From Sphaerisporangium viridialbum (GTDB lineage: Bacteria > Actinomycetota > Actinomycetes > Streptosporangiales > Streptosporangiaceae), in assembly GCF_049674955.1 (NCBI RefSeq), contig NZ_CP187232.1, positions 4,650,001-4,714,000 on the forward strand: 64,000 bases of DNA, read 5' to 3'. This document shows, piece by piece, positions 9,009 through 18,135 of the stretch. A model generated the notes under the pieces. That model made no database searches, had not been told where the DNA came from, and was given only the letters and a program-made list of their open reading frames with translations. Both the position numbers and the translations under genes were made by a program. The stretch's first letter is position 1. Every line of letters starts with the position of its first letter.

Positions 9009-9052
9009 CAGTAACACCAGATTTCAATAATTACTGAAAGTTCGTGTTACTG
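9009..9052. promoter_or_regulatory. Nested dyad operator in the hydrolase/MarR intergenic region
   Basis: CAGTAACAC at 9009-9017 and GTGTTACTG at 9044-9052 are perfect inverted 9-mers. Inside them TTTCA (9022-9026) and TGAAA (9035-9039) form a second, concentric dyad. Placed between two divergent starts, it fits autoregulation by the MarR-family product. The AT-rich core probably also holds promoter elements. Confidence 0.65.
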
Positions 9053-9070
9053 CGATACCCTTGTGACGAG

Positions 9071-9562
9071 ATGGCTGAAGGGAGCGCCGTGCGCGAAGAC
9101 GAGATGGACGAGCTCGGCAAATTCGTCGAGCGCTTCGCCTCCACCCTCACCGATGCCGGCTTCCCACGCCTCGCCGCCCGCGTCTTCGCGACACTCCTGG
9201 CCAGCGAGAACGGGCGGATGACCGCGGCCGAACTCGCGGAATGGCTGCACGCCAGCACCGGCGGGGTCTCGGGCGCCGTCCGCTACCTGGTCCAGATCCG
9301 CCTCATCCGCACAGAACGGGACCCGGGAACGCGCCGCCACGCCTACGTCGTGGACGGCTCGTGGTACGAGTCCACGTTCCTCGCGAACCCGTTCCTCGAA
9401 AGAGGCGAGGCCGACCTGCGAGAAGGCATCGCCATCCTGGGTGACTCACCAGCGGCCGACCGGCTGAACGAGACGCTCGAGCTCATCCAGTTCCTCAGAG
9501 ACGAGACCCGCGCAATGATGCGCCGCTGGCATGAGCGCAAGGCGGCACTGCGAACACGGTAA
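9071..9562 (+). CDS. MarR/GbsR-like transcriptional regulator
   Basis: A 163-residue winged-helix protein: an N-terminal helix (DELGKFVERFASTLTDAGF), then LAARVFATLLASENGRMTAA, ELAEWLHASTGGVSGAVRYL (recognition helix) and the wing LIRTERDPGTRRHAYVVD, followed by a helical dimerisation tail. This layout matches GbsR/MarR regulators seen beside transport or hydrolase genes. Start: ATG 9071 has no clear Shine-Dalgarno; GTG 9089, preceded by AAGGGAG, is an equally good choice. Any start nearer 9044 would overlap the operator. It likely represses the divergent CocE gene and itself. Confidence 0.8.
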   Translation: MAEGSAVREDEMDELGKFVERFASTLTDAGFPRLAARVFATLLASENGRMTAAELAEWLHASTGGVSGAVRYLVQIRLIRTERDPGTRRHAYVVDGSWYESTFLANPFLERGEADLREGIAILGDSPAADRLNETLELIQFLRDETRAMMRRWHERKAALRTR

Positions 9563-9699
9563 ACCGCCGGGACGGGCGTCACCTGCCCAATGGGGCTTTC
9601 ACCGGGGGTGAGGAACCGGCGGACAGCCGTTATCGATGAGAACGATCTTGCTAGTGCCCCCGAAGGGCAGAAGCGGGATGCGGGTGGGATAGCTGCTGG

Positions 9700-10090
9700 T
9701 CAGCGTCCCACCAATGCCGCGTAGGCGGTGGAGCGGCCAATCTTGAGGGTGCGGGCAGCCTCGGTGATCGAGACACCCTCGTCGACCAGACGGCGAAGTG
9801 TGGCCAACTCGGCGGGCCGATCACGCGCGGCCGGCCGGTCTTCTTCTTGCCGGGCAGCATGGCACCGGTGGCCTCACGGTGCTTGGCGGCGGCGATCCCC
9901 TCGGCCTGGCGCTCGGTGCGCAGCTCCAGCTCGTATTCTGCGGCCGCGGCAAGAACCGCGAACATGAACCGGCCCTTCTTGGTGCCCAGATCGAAGTTCT
10001 CAGTCAGCGACACCACGGTGATGCCACGGTCGCGGAGCTCGTTGACCGTAGTCAGCACGTGCCCCGCCGAGCGGCCCCGCCGATCGGACT
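9700..10090 (-). pseudogene. Serine resolvase, truncated and frameshifted
   Basis: From the junction at about 10090 it reads GRSAGHVLTTVNELRDRGIT, VVSLTENFDLGTKKGRFMFA and LELRTERQAEGIAAAKHREA, the second half of a resolvase catalytic domain and linker helix. A one-base indel near GRPRVIGP shifts the frame; the other frame supplies the DNA-binding end ELATLRRLVDEGVSITEAAR plus TLKIGRSTAYAALVGR, stopping at 9700-9702. The catalytic Ser region is deleted. Confidence 0.75.
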
Positions 10091-10093
10091 TCC

Positions 10094-11199
10094 AGAACTT
10101 CAGTGTCTACCTGCGCGCCGACACCATCGCCGCGGCGAACGCGCGGCTGATCGAGGCCCAGGCCGCCGTGCCCATCGTGAAGTTCTGGGGCGAGGGCCTG
10201 CTCGCCTCTGTGGACGGGCTGCGGTTCGTCGTGCCCGTCCGCACGGTCAGCGCGGCGCCGTCGCCGAGGTACTTCGGGTTCAAGCGTGGCATCACCTGGC
10301 TGAACGCCGTCAACGACCAGGTCGCGGGTATCGGGCAGATGGTCGTGCCCGGCGCCCCGCGCGACTCCCTGCACATCCTGGACGCGCTGCTGAACCTGGA
10401 CGGCGGCGTGAGGCCGGAGATGGTGGCGACTGACAACGCCTCGTACTCCGACATGGTGTTCGGCCTGTTCAAGATCCTCGGCTACAACTTCTCACCCAGG
10501 TTCCGCGACCTGGACGACCAGAGGTTCTGGCGGGCCACGATGCCCGGCGTCGAGACGGGCAGCTACGGCGCGGTGGAGGACCTGGCCCGCAACCGCGTGA
10601 ACCTGAACAAGGTGATCACGCACTGGCCGGACATGCTGAAGGTCGTCGGGTCCCTGGTCACCAACCAGGTCCGCGCTTACGACCTGCTGCGCATGTTCGG
10701 CCGGGACGGCCGCCCGACCCCGCTGGGTGCGGCGTTCGCGGAATACGGGCGGATCGCGAAGACCGAGCACCTGCTGCGGGTGGTCGACCCGGTGGACGAC
10801 ACCTACCGTCGTCAGATGAACCGGCCGCTCACCGTGCAGGAGTCCCGCCACAAGCTGGCGAGGGACGTGTGCCACGGCAAGCGCGGCACCATCCACCAGG
10901 CGTACCGCGACGGGATGGAGGACCAGCTCGGCGCGCTCGGCCTGGTCCTCAACGCCATCGTGCTCTGGACCACGAAGTACATCGACGCCGCCGTCGCCCA
11001 GCTCCGCGCCGAGGGCCACGAGATCCGCGACGAGGACATCGCCCGGCTCTCCCCGCTCAAGCACCGCAACCTGAACCTGCTCGGCCGCTACAGCTTCACC
11101 GCCAGCGTCCCGGCCGCCGGCGCCCTGCGCCCGTTGCGCGACCCGGACGCGCCGGAGCTGGACGAGGATGACGACGGGGACGGGGACGGGCCGGACTAG
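10094..11199 (+). pseudogene. Tn3-family transposase, C-terminal half
   Basis: About 365 residues of the DDE domain of a Tn3 transposase: PRYFGFKRGITWLNAVNDQV, LNLDGGVRPEMVATDNASYS (catalytic Asp), then LGYNFSPRFRDLDDQRFWR, and the C-terminal HGKRGTIHQAYRDGMEDQLG with the last acid, followed by LVLNAIVLWTTKYIDAAVAQ. The N-terminal DUF4158/binding region and first catalytic Asp are missing, so it is inactive. The acidic tail (DEDDDGDGDG) is unusual and may be a read-through extension. Confidence 0.85.
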
Positions 11200-11292
11200 T
11201 CGTGGCCGACCAGGGCGGTGAAGAGCTTGCGGGCCCTCGCCTTGGCCGGCCTCCGGTGTCCTGTCTTTGACCCACGGTGCAAAGTCCCAGAC

Positions 11293-11928
11293 CTACCGAC
11301 GGGCCCGGGTCGGTGGTGCGCTCATTGCTGCCGTCAGGAACGTGATCGCCCAGCGCCGAGCCTCCTCGCCCGCTGTCACCGTCGGGCAGGCGGGGGAGGG
11401 CCGGTGGTAGACCTCGACGCGGTCCACGGCCGTCACGGCGAAGATCCCCCGCATCCGGAACAACAGCTCCTGTGGGGCAAGGCCGGGCAGTGCGCGCGCG
11501 AAAGCCGCCAGGTAGCGCTCACGGACCGTGTCCTCGTCCGGGCCGGTCCAGCTGCGCGCCTCCTCGGCCGGGTCGCTGAGGATCGTCACGATCAGCCGGG
11601 ACGTCCGGGCTCCGCTCTCACTGCCAGCGGGCATCTCGTCGAAGAGCGGCCCTGCGAATGCTTCCACCAGTTCGGCGACCGGCGGGTCCGGAGTCCGGGC
11701 GAGTAGTTCGTCGAGCCCGGCGCTCTGGGCGGCGGTGATGGGCTCGGTCACGCGGCGGGCGACCGCGGCCAGGAGTTCCGCCTTCGAGCCGAAGTGATAG
11801 CCGACGGCGGCCAGGTTCGCTCCGGCGAGGTCGGTGACCGCGCGGACCGAGGTGCCGCGGTAGCCGTGCTCGGCGAAGAGGTGTTCGGCCGCGTCGAGGA
11901 TCTTGGTCCGGGTATCGGGTAGCGCCAT
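11293..11928 (-). CDS. TetR-family transcriptional regulator
   Basis: 211 residues. N-terminal TetR helix-turn-helix: RTKILDAAEHLFAEHGYRGT, SVRAVTDLAGANLAAVGYHF, GSKAELLAAV. The C-terminal ligand domain has the helical pattern of the CerR/TetR_C type (FAGPLFDEM, LSDPAEEARSW, FRMRGIFAV) from memory. It is divergent from the reductase gene at 11988, with only 59 bp between starts and a palindrome in the middle, so it most likely represses that gene and itself. Confidence 0.88.
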   Translation of the reverse strand: MALPDTRTKILDAAEHLFAEHGYRGTSVRAVTDLAGANLAAVGYHFGSKAELLAAVARRVTEPITAAQSAGLDELLARTPDPPVAELVEAFAGPLFDEMPAGSESGARTSRLIVTILSDPAEEARSWTGPDEDTVRERYLAAFARALPGLAPQELLFRMRGIFAVTAVDRVEVYHRPSPACPTVTAGEEARRWAITFLTAAMSAPPTRARR

Positions 11929-11944
11929 GTGCCGTACTATACAG

Positions 11945-11965
11945 ACGTTCGATTGAAACGAACGT
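11945..11965. promoter_or_regulatory. Probable TetR operator
   Basis: ACGTTCG at 11945-11951 and CGAACGT at 11959-11965 are perfect inverted arms 7 bp apart, centred between the divergent TetR and reductase starts. Such spacing is normal for TetR operators. Confidence 0.65.
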
Positions 11966-11987
11966 TTGACTCATGGAAGAGGCTGTC

Positions 11988-12866
11988 ATGAAACTGCTCG
12001 TATACGGCGCCGGGGTCTGCGGCAGCCTGTTCTCCGCCCGCCTGCACGAAGCCGGGCTCGACGTCTCGCTCCTCGCCCGGGGCGAGCGCCTGGCCTCCCT
12101 GCGCCGGCACGGCGTGCAGCTCGCCGACGGAGACGGCACTGCCGTCAGGCGGGTACCGGTACCGGTGGTCGAGCACCCGGCAGGCGGGTACGACCTGACC
12201 GCCGTCCTCGTGCGCACCCATCAGGTCGACGCGGTGCTGGAGTCGCTCGCCGGCCTCGAAGGCGACGTGCTGTTCCTGCACAACTGGGCGGCCGGCGCGG
12301 AGCCGCTGGGCGAGGCGATCGGCCACGAGCGAGTACTGCTCGGCTTCCCCCCGGCACTGGCCGCCGGCACGATGGACGGCGACGTGGTCCGCCCCCGCGC
12401 GACCACCTTCATGACCAGCCGGGTCCCGATGCCGATCGGCGAACCCGACGGCCGGACCACCCCGCGACTGGAACGGATCGTCCGGGAGTTCCGCACCGCC
12501 GGGATCAACGCCAAGGCCGAGCCGCGGATGGATGCCTGGCTCAAGACACACGCCGCGTTCGAGGTGCCACTCGGGCAGGAGGTGCACGCGGCGGGCGGCC
12601 CGGTGGCGCTGGCCGACGACCCCGACGCGGTCCGCGGCATGCTCCACCTCGTGCGGCAGAACCTGGCCGCCATGCCGACGTCGCCGGTCCCCCGCACGTT
12701 CGCTGCACTGCAGACCCTGCCGGAAGGGCTGCTCGTGGCCCTGCTGCGGCGCTTCCTGCGCAGCCCGACCGCCGTAAACAGCGGGCTCAGCAACGCCTCC
12801 CCGGCAACGGTCGCCGAACTCGGACGGCTGGCCGAACAGATGCGCGCCCATGCGAAGGTCCGGTAG
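11988..12866 (+). CDS. Ketopantoate reductase-like oxidoreductase (PanE/ApbA family)
   Basis: 292 residues. Rossmann start KLLVYGAGVCGSLFSARL with the GxGxxG nucleotide-binding loop, then the PanE-style strand YDLTAVLVRTHQVDAVLESL and FLHNWAAGAEPLGEAIG. The C-terminal helical domain has the family's Lys context (RMDAWLKTHAAFEVPL). Control by a TetR partner and distance from pantothenate genes suggest a catabolic or detoxifying paralogue rather than true panE. Start: ATG 11988, preceded by GGAAGAGG at good spacing; the ATG at 11973 lacks a ribosome site. A strong terminator follows at 13112. Confidence 0.82.
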   Translation: MKLLVYGAGVCGSLFSARLHEAGLDVSLLARGERLASLRRHGVQLADGDGTAVRRVPVPVVEHPAGGYDLTAVLVRTHQVDAVLESLAGLEGDVLFLHNWAAGAEPLGEAIGHERVLLGFPPALAAGTMDGDVVRPRATTFMTSRVPMPIGEPDGRTTPRLERIVREFRTAGINAKAEPRMDAWLKTHAAFEVPLGQEVHAAGGPVALADDPDAVRGMLHLVRQNLAAMPTSPVPRTFAALQTLPEGLLVALLRRFLRSPTAVNSGLSNASPATVAELGRLAEQMRAHAKVR

Positions 12867-13111
12867 ACCAGCGGCGGCAGTAGCTCCTCGGCCGCACCGC
12901 AGCCGAGTGCGGTCCGGGGACTTCCACCGGACCTCCGGCACCCTTGCCCTCGGTCGACGACTGGCGAACCGACACCTCGGACACCCCGCACGCACAGCAC
13001 TTCGAGCGCAGCTGCCGCACTCTGTCGCTGTCGGTAAACGATCGTCTTTTGAAGGATCCCGCACTCAGACAGTGGTCGGCGGGGCGCCGCCATGGCCACC
13101 TGAGGATCACA

Positions 13112-13150
13112 TACCGAGGGGCCAGGGTGCTTCTTGCTGGCCCCTCGGTA
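13112..13150. terminator. Strong rho-independent-type hairpin
   Basis: TACCGAGGGGCCAG pairs perfectly with CTGGCCCCTCGGTA (14-bp stem, 11-base loop). There is no T-run, as is common in actinomycetes. It lies after the reductase gene and before the GNAT gene. Confidence 0.75.
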
Positions 13151-13238
13151 TCCCTCATGCCTTCTTGAGGATCCGTGGCTTTGTTCGTGAGTTGTGAGAG
13201 CGCGTGTTGCTCGGCGGGCGTGCGATAGGTTGCCCGCC

Positions 13239-13786
13239 ATGACTGAGCTTGGACCCGTTGCCTGGCCACCTGCCCCGATACGGACCGAGCGGCTCGTGCT
13301 CCGTGAGCCCGAGGCCCGGGACCGTGCGGCGCTCATCGAGCTGTTCACCTCGTCCGAGGTGGGCACCTACATTGGTGGCCCTCGACCGCGTGATGAGTTC
13401 GAGCGTGCGGTGCCTGAGGTGCCCAGGCGGCGTCCCGGCCTTTTCGTGGTCGATCTGGACGGAGCGATGATCGGCATCATCACGTTCGACCGGCGCGACG
13501 CGGAGCGTCCGGGTCACGTCCGTCCGGATGGCGGTGAGGCCGAGCTCGGCTACATGTTCATGCCGGAGGCGTGGGGATGCGGGTACGCCGCCGAGTCGTG
13601 TGCGGCGGCACTCGACTGGTTCGCCGGCGCGCTTCCCAGCGAGCCGGTAGTGCTCTGCACCCAGACCGCCAACGACCGGTCGATGCGCCTCGCGGCGAAG
13701 CTGGGTTCACCGACGTGGAGCGGTTTGAGGAGTACGGCGCTGAGCAGTGGTTCGGCGTGTGCTCCTCGGTCACGCCGTCTGCTTGA
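13239..13786 (+). pseudogene. GNAT acetyltransferase, frameshifted near its end
   Basis: Start MTELGPVAWPPAPIRTERLV, then LREPEARDRAALIELF, the RimJ/RimL-type GNAT opening. Core motifs: MIGIITFDRRDAE, AELGYMFMPEAWGCGYAAES (motif A, acetyl-CoA loop) and CTQTANDRSMRLAAKLG. At that point one base is missing (CTGGGTTCACC): the +1 frame gives the expected FTDVERFEEYGAEQWFGV and stops at 13786, whereas the original frame runs on to 13913. It is either a recent null allele or a sequencing indel. Confidence 0.75.
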
Positions 13787-13944
13787 GCTCGTGCTCGGAA
13801 GGGGTGGTGTGCTGGCCGTTGTCCTCGTCGTCCTCGACGGCGTCCAGGCGTTCCGATGTCGGTGGATGGCGGGCCAGCAGAGATTCTGTAACGGTTCGAT
13901 CGCTGTGTGTTGATTACCGATGGGTCGGTCCTATTTTGCGGCGT

Positions 13945-13992
13945 ATGCCGGTGGAGTTCCTGACTGATGATGAGGCGGCCGGCTACGGCACG
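13945..13992 (+). pseudogene. N-terminal stub of a Tn3 transposase (DUF4158)
   Basis: MPVEFLTDDEAAGYG matches the first residues of actinobacterial DUF4158/Tn3 transposases, which open with MPVEFLSDEQAARYG-like sequence. After this the frame enters the antisense of the secreted-protein gene. A small relic, but it marks another Tn3 insertion endpoint here. Confidence 0.4.
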
Positions 13993-14519
13993 AACTCAAA
14001 GCCTGACGAGATCGTGCCCCCCCACCACTTGCAGGAGGTTCCAGTTCCCGGGAGGCACAAGACGTCCATCCGATAGACCTCGATGGACCCTAGCGTTTGG
14101 TACCAACCTGGCCCCCATTGAGCCGACCCGCCATAGTCGAGGCTCGCCCCGGGTCCCCAAGGGCCGAGGTCGCCGACGCTTCTCATATACCCATACGACC
14201 AGTTAGTACTGGCGACGCTCACCCACTGGACACCGTCCCATTTCTGCAGCTGCGCCTTCACCCTGATCTGGTCGCTCAGCCGCGGGGTCCGGCAGTCCCC
14301 CATGTACACGTACGAATCGACCCACGCGCTGTTGTTGGACCAGGTGCCGGGGACGAGATGGTCGATGTACGCGTTACCCACGATGCAGTAGTTCGAGTTC
14401 GCGGCCACGGTGACCCACATGTTCCTGGTGTACGCGTTGACCGACTGGGGCATCGCCACCGTCAGCAACAGCGCAAAGATGGATAATAGCCCGAGATTTA
14501 AGGCTCGTCGCCTCGGCAT
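13983..14519 (-). CDS. Secreted protein of unknown function
   Basis: 178 residues from ATG 14519, preceded by GGAGG six bases upstream. A typical Sec signal peptide is present: MPRRRALNLG, hydrophobic LLSIFALLLTVAM, then QSVNAYT. The mature part has aromatic and Gly-rich stretches and paired cysteines (NYCIVGN, MGDCRTP, VLCLPGTGTSCKWW), suggesting a disulfide-stabilised small extracellular protein. Family not recognised. The last few residues overlap the Tn3 stub on the opposite strand, so the native C-terminus may have been altered there. Confidence 0.7.
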   Translation of the reverse strand: MPRRRALNLGLLSIFALLLTVAMPQSVNAYTRNMWVTVAANSNYCIVGNAYIDHLVPGTWSNNSAWVDSYVYMGDCRTPRLSDQIRVKAQLQKWDGVQWVSVASTNWSYGYMRSVGDLGPWGPGASLDYGGSAQWGPGWYQTLGSIEVYRMDVLCLPGTGTSCKWWGGTISSGFEFVP

Positions 14520-14770
14520 GATGCCTCCGTAGTGAGTGGGGTACAGGTAGCAGAGCCTGCGAACATGGAGTCTGCACGCGGGCGTGTCTGGATTGCCGTA
14601 CTGGTGGCTTTGTTCTACGCGCATCGGCGGGGCGTGACACCCCCCTCCTTCCAATGCGGAATCGGGTATTGACAACTGGCGGAGACTTAGGAGTAGAGAC
14701 TGCGGAGTCGTTGTTCCTGACTCGGCATCTTGAATCGGTCGCCCGGTTCATCCGCAATGCGGGAGCGCGT

Positions 14771-15676
14771 ATGGATCTGGATCTCGGTTTGGTCGCCGAC
14801 TTCTTGGTTCTCGTGGAGGAGCGGCACTATGGGCGTGCGGCCGTGCGGCTGCACCTGACCTCATCGGCGTTGACCAAGCGCATCCAACGTCTGGAAGGAC
14901 AGCTCGGGGTCGCCCTCGTCGAGCGGGGCCCTGCGGGTGTGCTCGCCGTGACCTCCGCAGGCCGGCGGTTCGCGATCGCCGCCGAACCTTTGATCGCTCA
15001 GGCCAACGCCGCCCGCGAAAACGCCCGGGCCACACCCGTCCGGTACACACTGCGGGTCGGTGTCCCCGCCGGCCTCGGCGCGATCCTTGGACAAACCGAC
15101 ATGACCCGCATCGCACGAGAGGTCCGCCGCAGCTACCCCGAGACCCGGCTGGTGCGCCAGGACATCACCTTTCCCGCGCTCACCCGCTGCCTGCCCGAGC
15201 ATCAGATAGACGTCCTGTGGACCACCGCGCCCGTGCAACATCCCGCCGTGAACTCGTACCCCCTGGCCACCACCAGCGAGCGCATCGGCGTGGTCGCCGC
15301 CCGGCATCCCCTCGCCAACGCCGAAACGATGAACGTGGAAGACTTCAGCGAGCACCCGATCCTGTACAACCCGGCCGTCGCCGACGAGTGGATGAACCAG
15401 TTCTGGCTCGGCGACGTACGGCCACGCCGCGAGGCGCGCCTGGTCGAGACCGACGCCGGGCACCTCACCCGCGTCCTGCGCCAAACCGCCGATGGCACAG
15501 CCGTGATAGCCACCTGCGCGGAGGTCACTCCGCTCCTGGGCTCTCGCTTGCGGGCGGTGACGCTGACCGGCGCTGCCCCGGTGGTCTTCCACGTCGCACG
15601 CCGGCGCACCGACCGGCGTGGCGCCGTTCACGCCCTCTTGAAAGCCTTCCAGGCTCTCGGCCCCCGCCTGCTGTAG
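14771..15676 (+). CDS. LysR-family transcriptional regulator
   Basis: 301 residues. Winged HTH: LVADFLVLVEERHYGRAAVR, LHLTSSALTKRIQRLEGQLG, VALVERG. The substrate-binding domain follows (LRVGVPAGLGAILGQ, QIDVLWTTAPVQHP, LATTSERIGVVAARHPLA, TAVIATCAEVTPLL). The start at 14771 places the HTH at the N-terminus as usual. No divergently transcribed partner gene survives directly upstream, so the target is unknown; the upstream neighbour on the other strand is the secreted protein. Confidence 0.85.
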   Translation: MDLDLGLVADFLVLVEERHYGRAAVRLHLTSSALTKRIQRLEGQLGVALVERGPAGVLAVTSAGRRFAIAAEPLIAQANAARENARATPVRYTLRVGVPAGLGAILGQTDMTRIAREVRRSYPETRLVRQDITFPALTRCLPEHQIDVLWTTAPVQHPAVNSYPLATTSERIGVVAARHPLANAETMNVEDFSEHPILYNPAVADEWMNQFWLGDVRPRREARLVETDAGHLTRVLRQTADGTAVIATCAEVTPLLGSRLRAVTLTGAAPVVFHVARRRTDRRGAVHALLKAFQALGPRLL

Positions 15677-15790
15677 GGGGGCAACGCCCGGTTTCCGTCT
15701 CGGGGCTCCGTAGCGCCACTGGCCGTTCCGTTGGTGCATCAAGCCCCGTAACCAGCACCGACGCCCGTCCGGCGAGCTCTCCGCGAACCC

Positions 15791-15821
15791 GGGGTGTCGG
15801 TAAGAGTCGTGCAACCAGGTA
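15791..15821 (+). repeat. 31-bp element end, recurring at 22917-22948
   Basis: ggggtgtcggtaagagtcgt, followed by gcaaccaggta, recurs inverted at 22917-22948, and similarity continues weakly for another 35 bp inwards. The first 14 bp also occur at 16089-16102 in the same orientation. Both long copies lie beside recombinase debris, so they look like termini of a recombinase-based mobile element. Confidence 0.55.
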
Positions 15822-15854
15822 CACACGATTGAGTCCGCCCAGTTCAGCGGTGCC

Positions 15855-16085
15855 CTACTGGTCGGTGGGGAGGTGGCTGACGGCGTCTTCGAGGTCGGCG
15901 TGGGTGGGCAGGGTGTACCGGCGGGTGGTGTCGAATCGGGTGTGGCCGAGGAGTTCGGCGACGACGACGATGTCGACGCCCGCGCGCAGCAGGTTGGTCG
16001 CCAAGGTGTGCCGCAGGATGTGGGCGGAAAGGGCGAGGGCGCCCGCGTCGTCGAGGATGTCGGCGTCGGTGGCGAGTTCGTCCAT
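15855..16085 (-). pseudogene. Tyrosine recombinase, C-terminal fragment
   Basis: ALSAHILRHTLATNLLRAGV, then VAELLGHTRFDTTRRYTLPT: the H-x-x-R, LLGH and nucleophile Tyr of integrases, ending normally at 15855. The 5' part is cut at about 16086 exactly where a second copy of the 14-bp end motif (16089-16102) occurs, and its 3' side is 34 bp from the copy at 15791. Confidence 0.7.
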
Positions 16086-16216
16086 GAGGGGGTGTCGGTA
16101 AGTGCATGATCGAGCGGACGGTGAGAACAGGGATTTATCGGCGCTTGCAATACCCAGGGCGGGCCATCTGGAGCATACCGTCGAGGTGTGGGAGCCCTAT
16201 CGACTGATTGCACCGT

Positions 16217-16642
16217 TCAAGGGTTCAGGTACTGGTTCAAGAATCGCCTCACCGAAGTTGTGTGGCGCAGGTAGTCCAGGGCGACCCATTCGTCGATGGT
16301 GGCCGGGTTCAGCCCGGAGTCCTCGGCGATGTCATGGAGGGGGATGCCGGCGCGCCAGGCGGCGGTCACGGCTTGGCGCAGGTCGGCCAGGCGGACGGCG
16401 AGTCCGACCTGGTACGCCTGGGCGGAGGCCGCTGTCAGAGCGGGTGCGTCGTGGGTCAGTCGGTCGGCGGCTTGCCGAACCCGGAGGCGAGCCTGAGGCA
16501 GGTCTGTGTCGTTCAGGGGAGGCTCCGGGTGTCGAGGCCGACGGAGGGCCTGGGCTGGGTCGGCAGTGCTGGTGTCGGCGCCGGTCAACACAGGGGTGAG
16601 GGGTAGTAATCCCAGGGGTGTCGAGGCCGCGGGTGCCACCAC
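16217..16642 (-). CDS. Small protein with a helix-turn-helix-like C-terminus
   Basis: 141 residues, not recognised. The second half is helical and well formed (AQAYQVGLAVRLADLRQAVT) and ends with WRAGIPLHDIAEDSGLNPAT, IDEWVALD, which looks like a helix-turn-helix of the kind seen in short actinomycete accessory proteins. The first 50 residues are proline-rich and the true start may be further downstream. The gene sits between recombinase debris and the LCP gene. Confidence 0.45.
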   Translation of the reverse strand: MVAPAASTPLGLLPLTPVLTGADTSTADPAQALRRPRHPEPPLNDTDLPQARLRVRQAADRLTHDAPALTAASAQAYQVGLAVRLADLRQAVTAAWRAGIPLHDIAEDSGLNPATIDEWVALDYLRHTTSVRRFLNQYLNP

Positions 16643-16674
16643 CGGATGAGGTGATGGCGTTATCGTGGCGCGCC

Positions 16675-18135
16675 TCAGACGGTGGAGCAGGAGTCGTGGG
16701 TGGCATCGAAGCCCTTCAGTGCCTGGGTGTCGCCGGCCGGCGCGGGTTTCAGGCCTTTCCAGTCGTCGCCGAGGGTCAGGACCAGGGTGGTGGTGGCAGC
16801 GCCGGGGACCAGGGTGGGGACGGCGGTCATGACGTCCTTGGTCAGGGTGGGGACACGGGTCTGGCCGTTGGGCGAGTACAGGATCGTGGTCTTGGGATAC
16901 CGCTTATGTGGGGCGTCGCCGATCTTGGCGATGTGGTAGCCACGCTGCTCCAGGGCGGCGGCCACGTCCCTGCCGAGGCCGGCGCGACCGGTGCCGTTGC
17001 GGATCTGGATCTGCACCTTGGAGCGCGAGATTTTGGTCTGGCCGCCTTTGACGCCGGAGCCGTTGATGTTCTTGTCGCCGGCGACGATCTGGAACAGTGT
17101 CCTGGCCTGCGGCTGTACCCATTCGACTCGGCCGGGGTGGGTGATGGAGTAGCGCCAGGGGGTGGTGATGAAGTGGATCTGGCCGGCGCCCAGGCCCTGG
17201 GCGCTGATGGCGAGGTCTTTCATGACTCCCGGGGTGAGCTCGGGGTCGGTGGTGACCGACTTGGTCGCCGCGTCCAGGAAGCGGAGTAAGCGGGCCGGGT
17301 CGGTCAGCGTCTGCCCGCTCATCACCTTTTTGGCCATGGAGGCGATGAACATCTGCTGCCGCTGGATGCGGCCGATGTCGGAGCCATCGCCCAGGCTGTA
17401 GCGGGCGCGTATGTAGCCCAGTGCCTGCTCGCCCTTGAGTGTCTGCTCGCCGGCGGCCAGGTGGAGCAGCGCGTGGTCGTCGTTGATGGATTCGGGCAGG
17501 CACACATTCACCCCGCCGACCGCGTCGACCATGCCTTTGAACCCGGTGAAGTCGACCTTCACGAAGTGGTCGATGTGGATCCCGGTGAGGGTCTCGATGG
17601 TGTTCCAGGTGCAGCCGATGCCGCCGAAGTTGAACGACTCATTGATCATCCCGAGGTGTGGTCGCTGGCCGGTCAGGTGCTGGGCCGGTTGGGCGCGGCA
17701 GGCGGGCAGCTGCACCAGCGAGTCGCGGGGAAAGCTGATGATCATGGCGTTGTCCCGCTTGGGAGACAGGTGCGCCAGCATGATGGTGTCGGTGCGTTCG
17801 CCGCTGATCCGGTGACCGTATTTGGCGTTCTTTCCGTCGCGCTGGTCAGAACCCACGATCAGCACGTTGATCGCCGCGGTGGGGGCCTTGGGCGGGCGGG
17901 TGGTCCCGAGGTCCTCGCGGGTCACCTCGATGTGCTTGACGTTTCCGGTCAGCTTGACGTAAACCGCGACCAGGGAGCCTACGATCACCAGCACGACGGT
18001 CAGCACGATGGCGGCCAGCCACCACATCCTGCGCCGCCACCGACGCCGCGACACCTCGGGGGACTGGCGCCGGGGAACTGTGCTGCCTTTTCGCTGGTGG
18101 CGTGTCACCTTGTCCGGCTGTTGTCCACCGTTCAT
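16675..18135 (-). CDS. LytR-CpsA-Psr (LCP) family cell-wall ligase
   Basis: 486 residues. LCP enzymes transfer polyprenyl-phosphate-linked glycopolymers onto peptidoglycan outside the membrane. A basic N-terminus is followed by one membrane anchor (WWLAAIVLTVVLVIVGSLVA). The LCP domain has all landmarks: INVLIVGSDQRDG, SGERTDTIMLAHLSP, ISFPRDSLVQLP, GCTWNTIETLTGI, FTGFKGMVDAVGGVNVCLP and YIRARYSLGDGSDIGRIQRQ. A C-terminal LytR_C domain follows (VQIQIRNGTGRAGLGRDVA). Start ATG 18135 has AGGAG upstream and overlaps the stop of the P-loop gene by four bases, so the two are translationally coupled. Confidence 0.9.
   Translation of the reverse strand: MNGGQQPDKVTRHQRKGSTVPRRQSPEVSRRRWRRRMWWLAAIVLTVVLVIVGSLVAVYVKLTGNVKHIEVTREDLGTTRPPKAPTAAINVLIVGSDQRDGKNAKYGHRISGERTDTIMLAHLSPKRDNAMIISFPRDSLVQLPACRAQPAQHLTGQRPHLGMINESFNFGGIGCTWNTIETLTGIHIDHFVKVDFTGFKGMVDAVGGVNVCLPESINDDHALLHLAAGEQTLKGEQALGYIRARYSLGDGSDIGRIQRQQMFIASMAKKVMSGQTLTDPARLLRFLDAATKSVTTDPELTPGVMKDLAISAQGLGAGQIHFITTPWRYSITHPGRVEWVQPQARTLFQIVAGDKNINGSGVKGGQTKISRSKVQIQIRNGTGRAGLGRDVAAALEQRGYHIAKIGDAPHKRYPKTTILYSPNGQTRVPTLTKDVMTAVPTLVPGAATTTLVLTLGDDWKGLKPAPAGDTQALKGFDATHDSCSTV

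Larger units (their letters stand above)
9612..11199. mobile_element. Relic of a Tn3-family transposon
   Basis: A truncated resolvase (minus) abuts the 3' half of a Tn3 transposase (plus) at about 10090, so an internal deletion removed the res region and the 5' parts of both. A 39-bp sequence at 9612-9650 recurs at 53861-53899 with 33 of 39 matches, and may be a terminal repeat of this element type. Confidence 0.65.
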
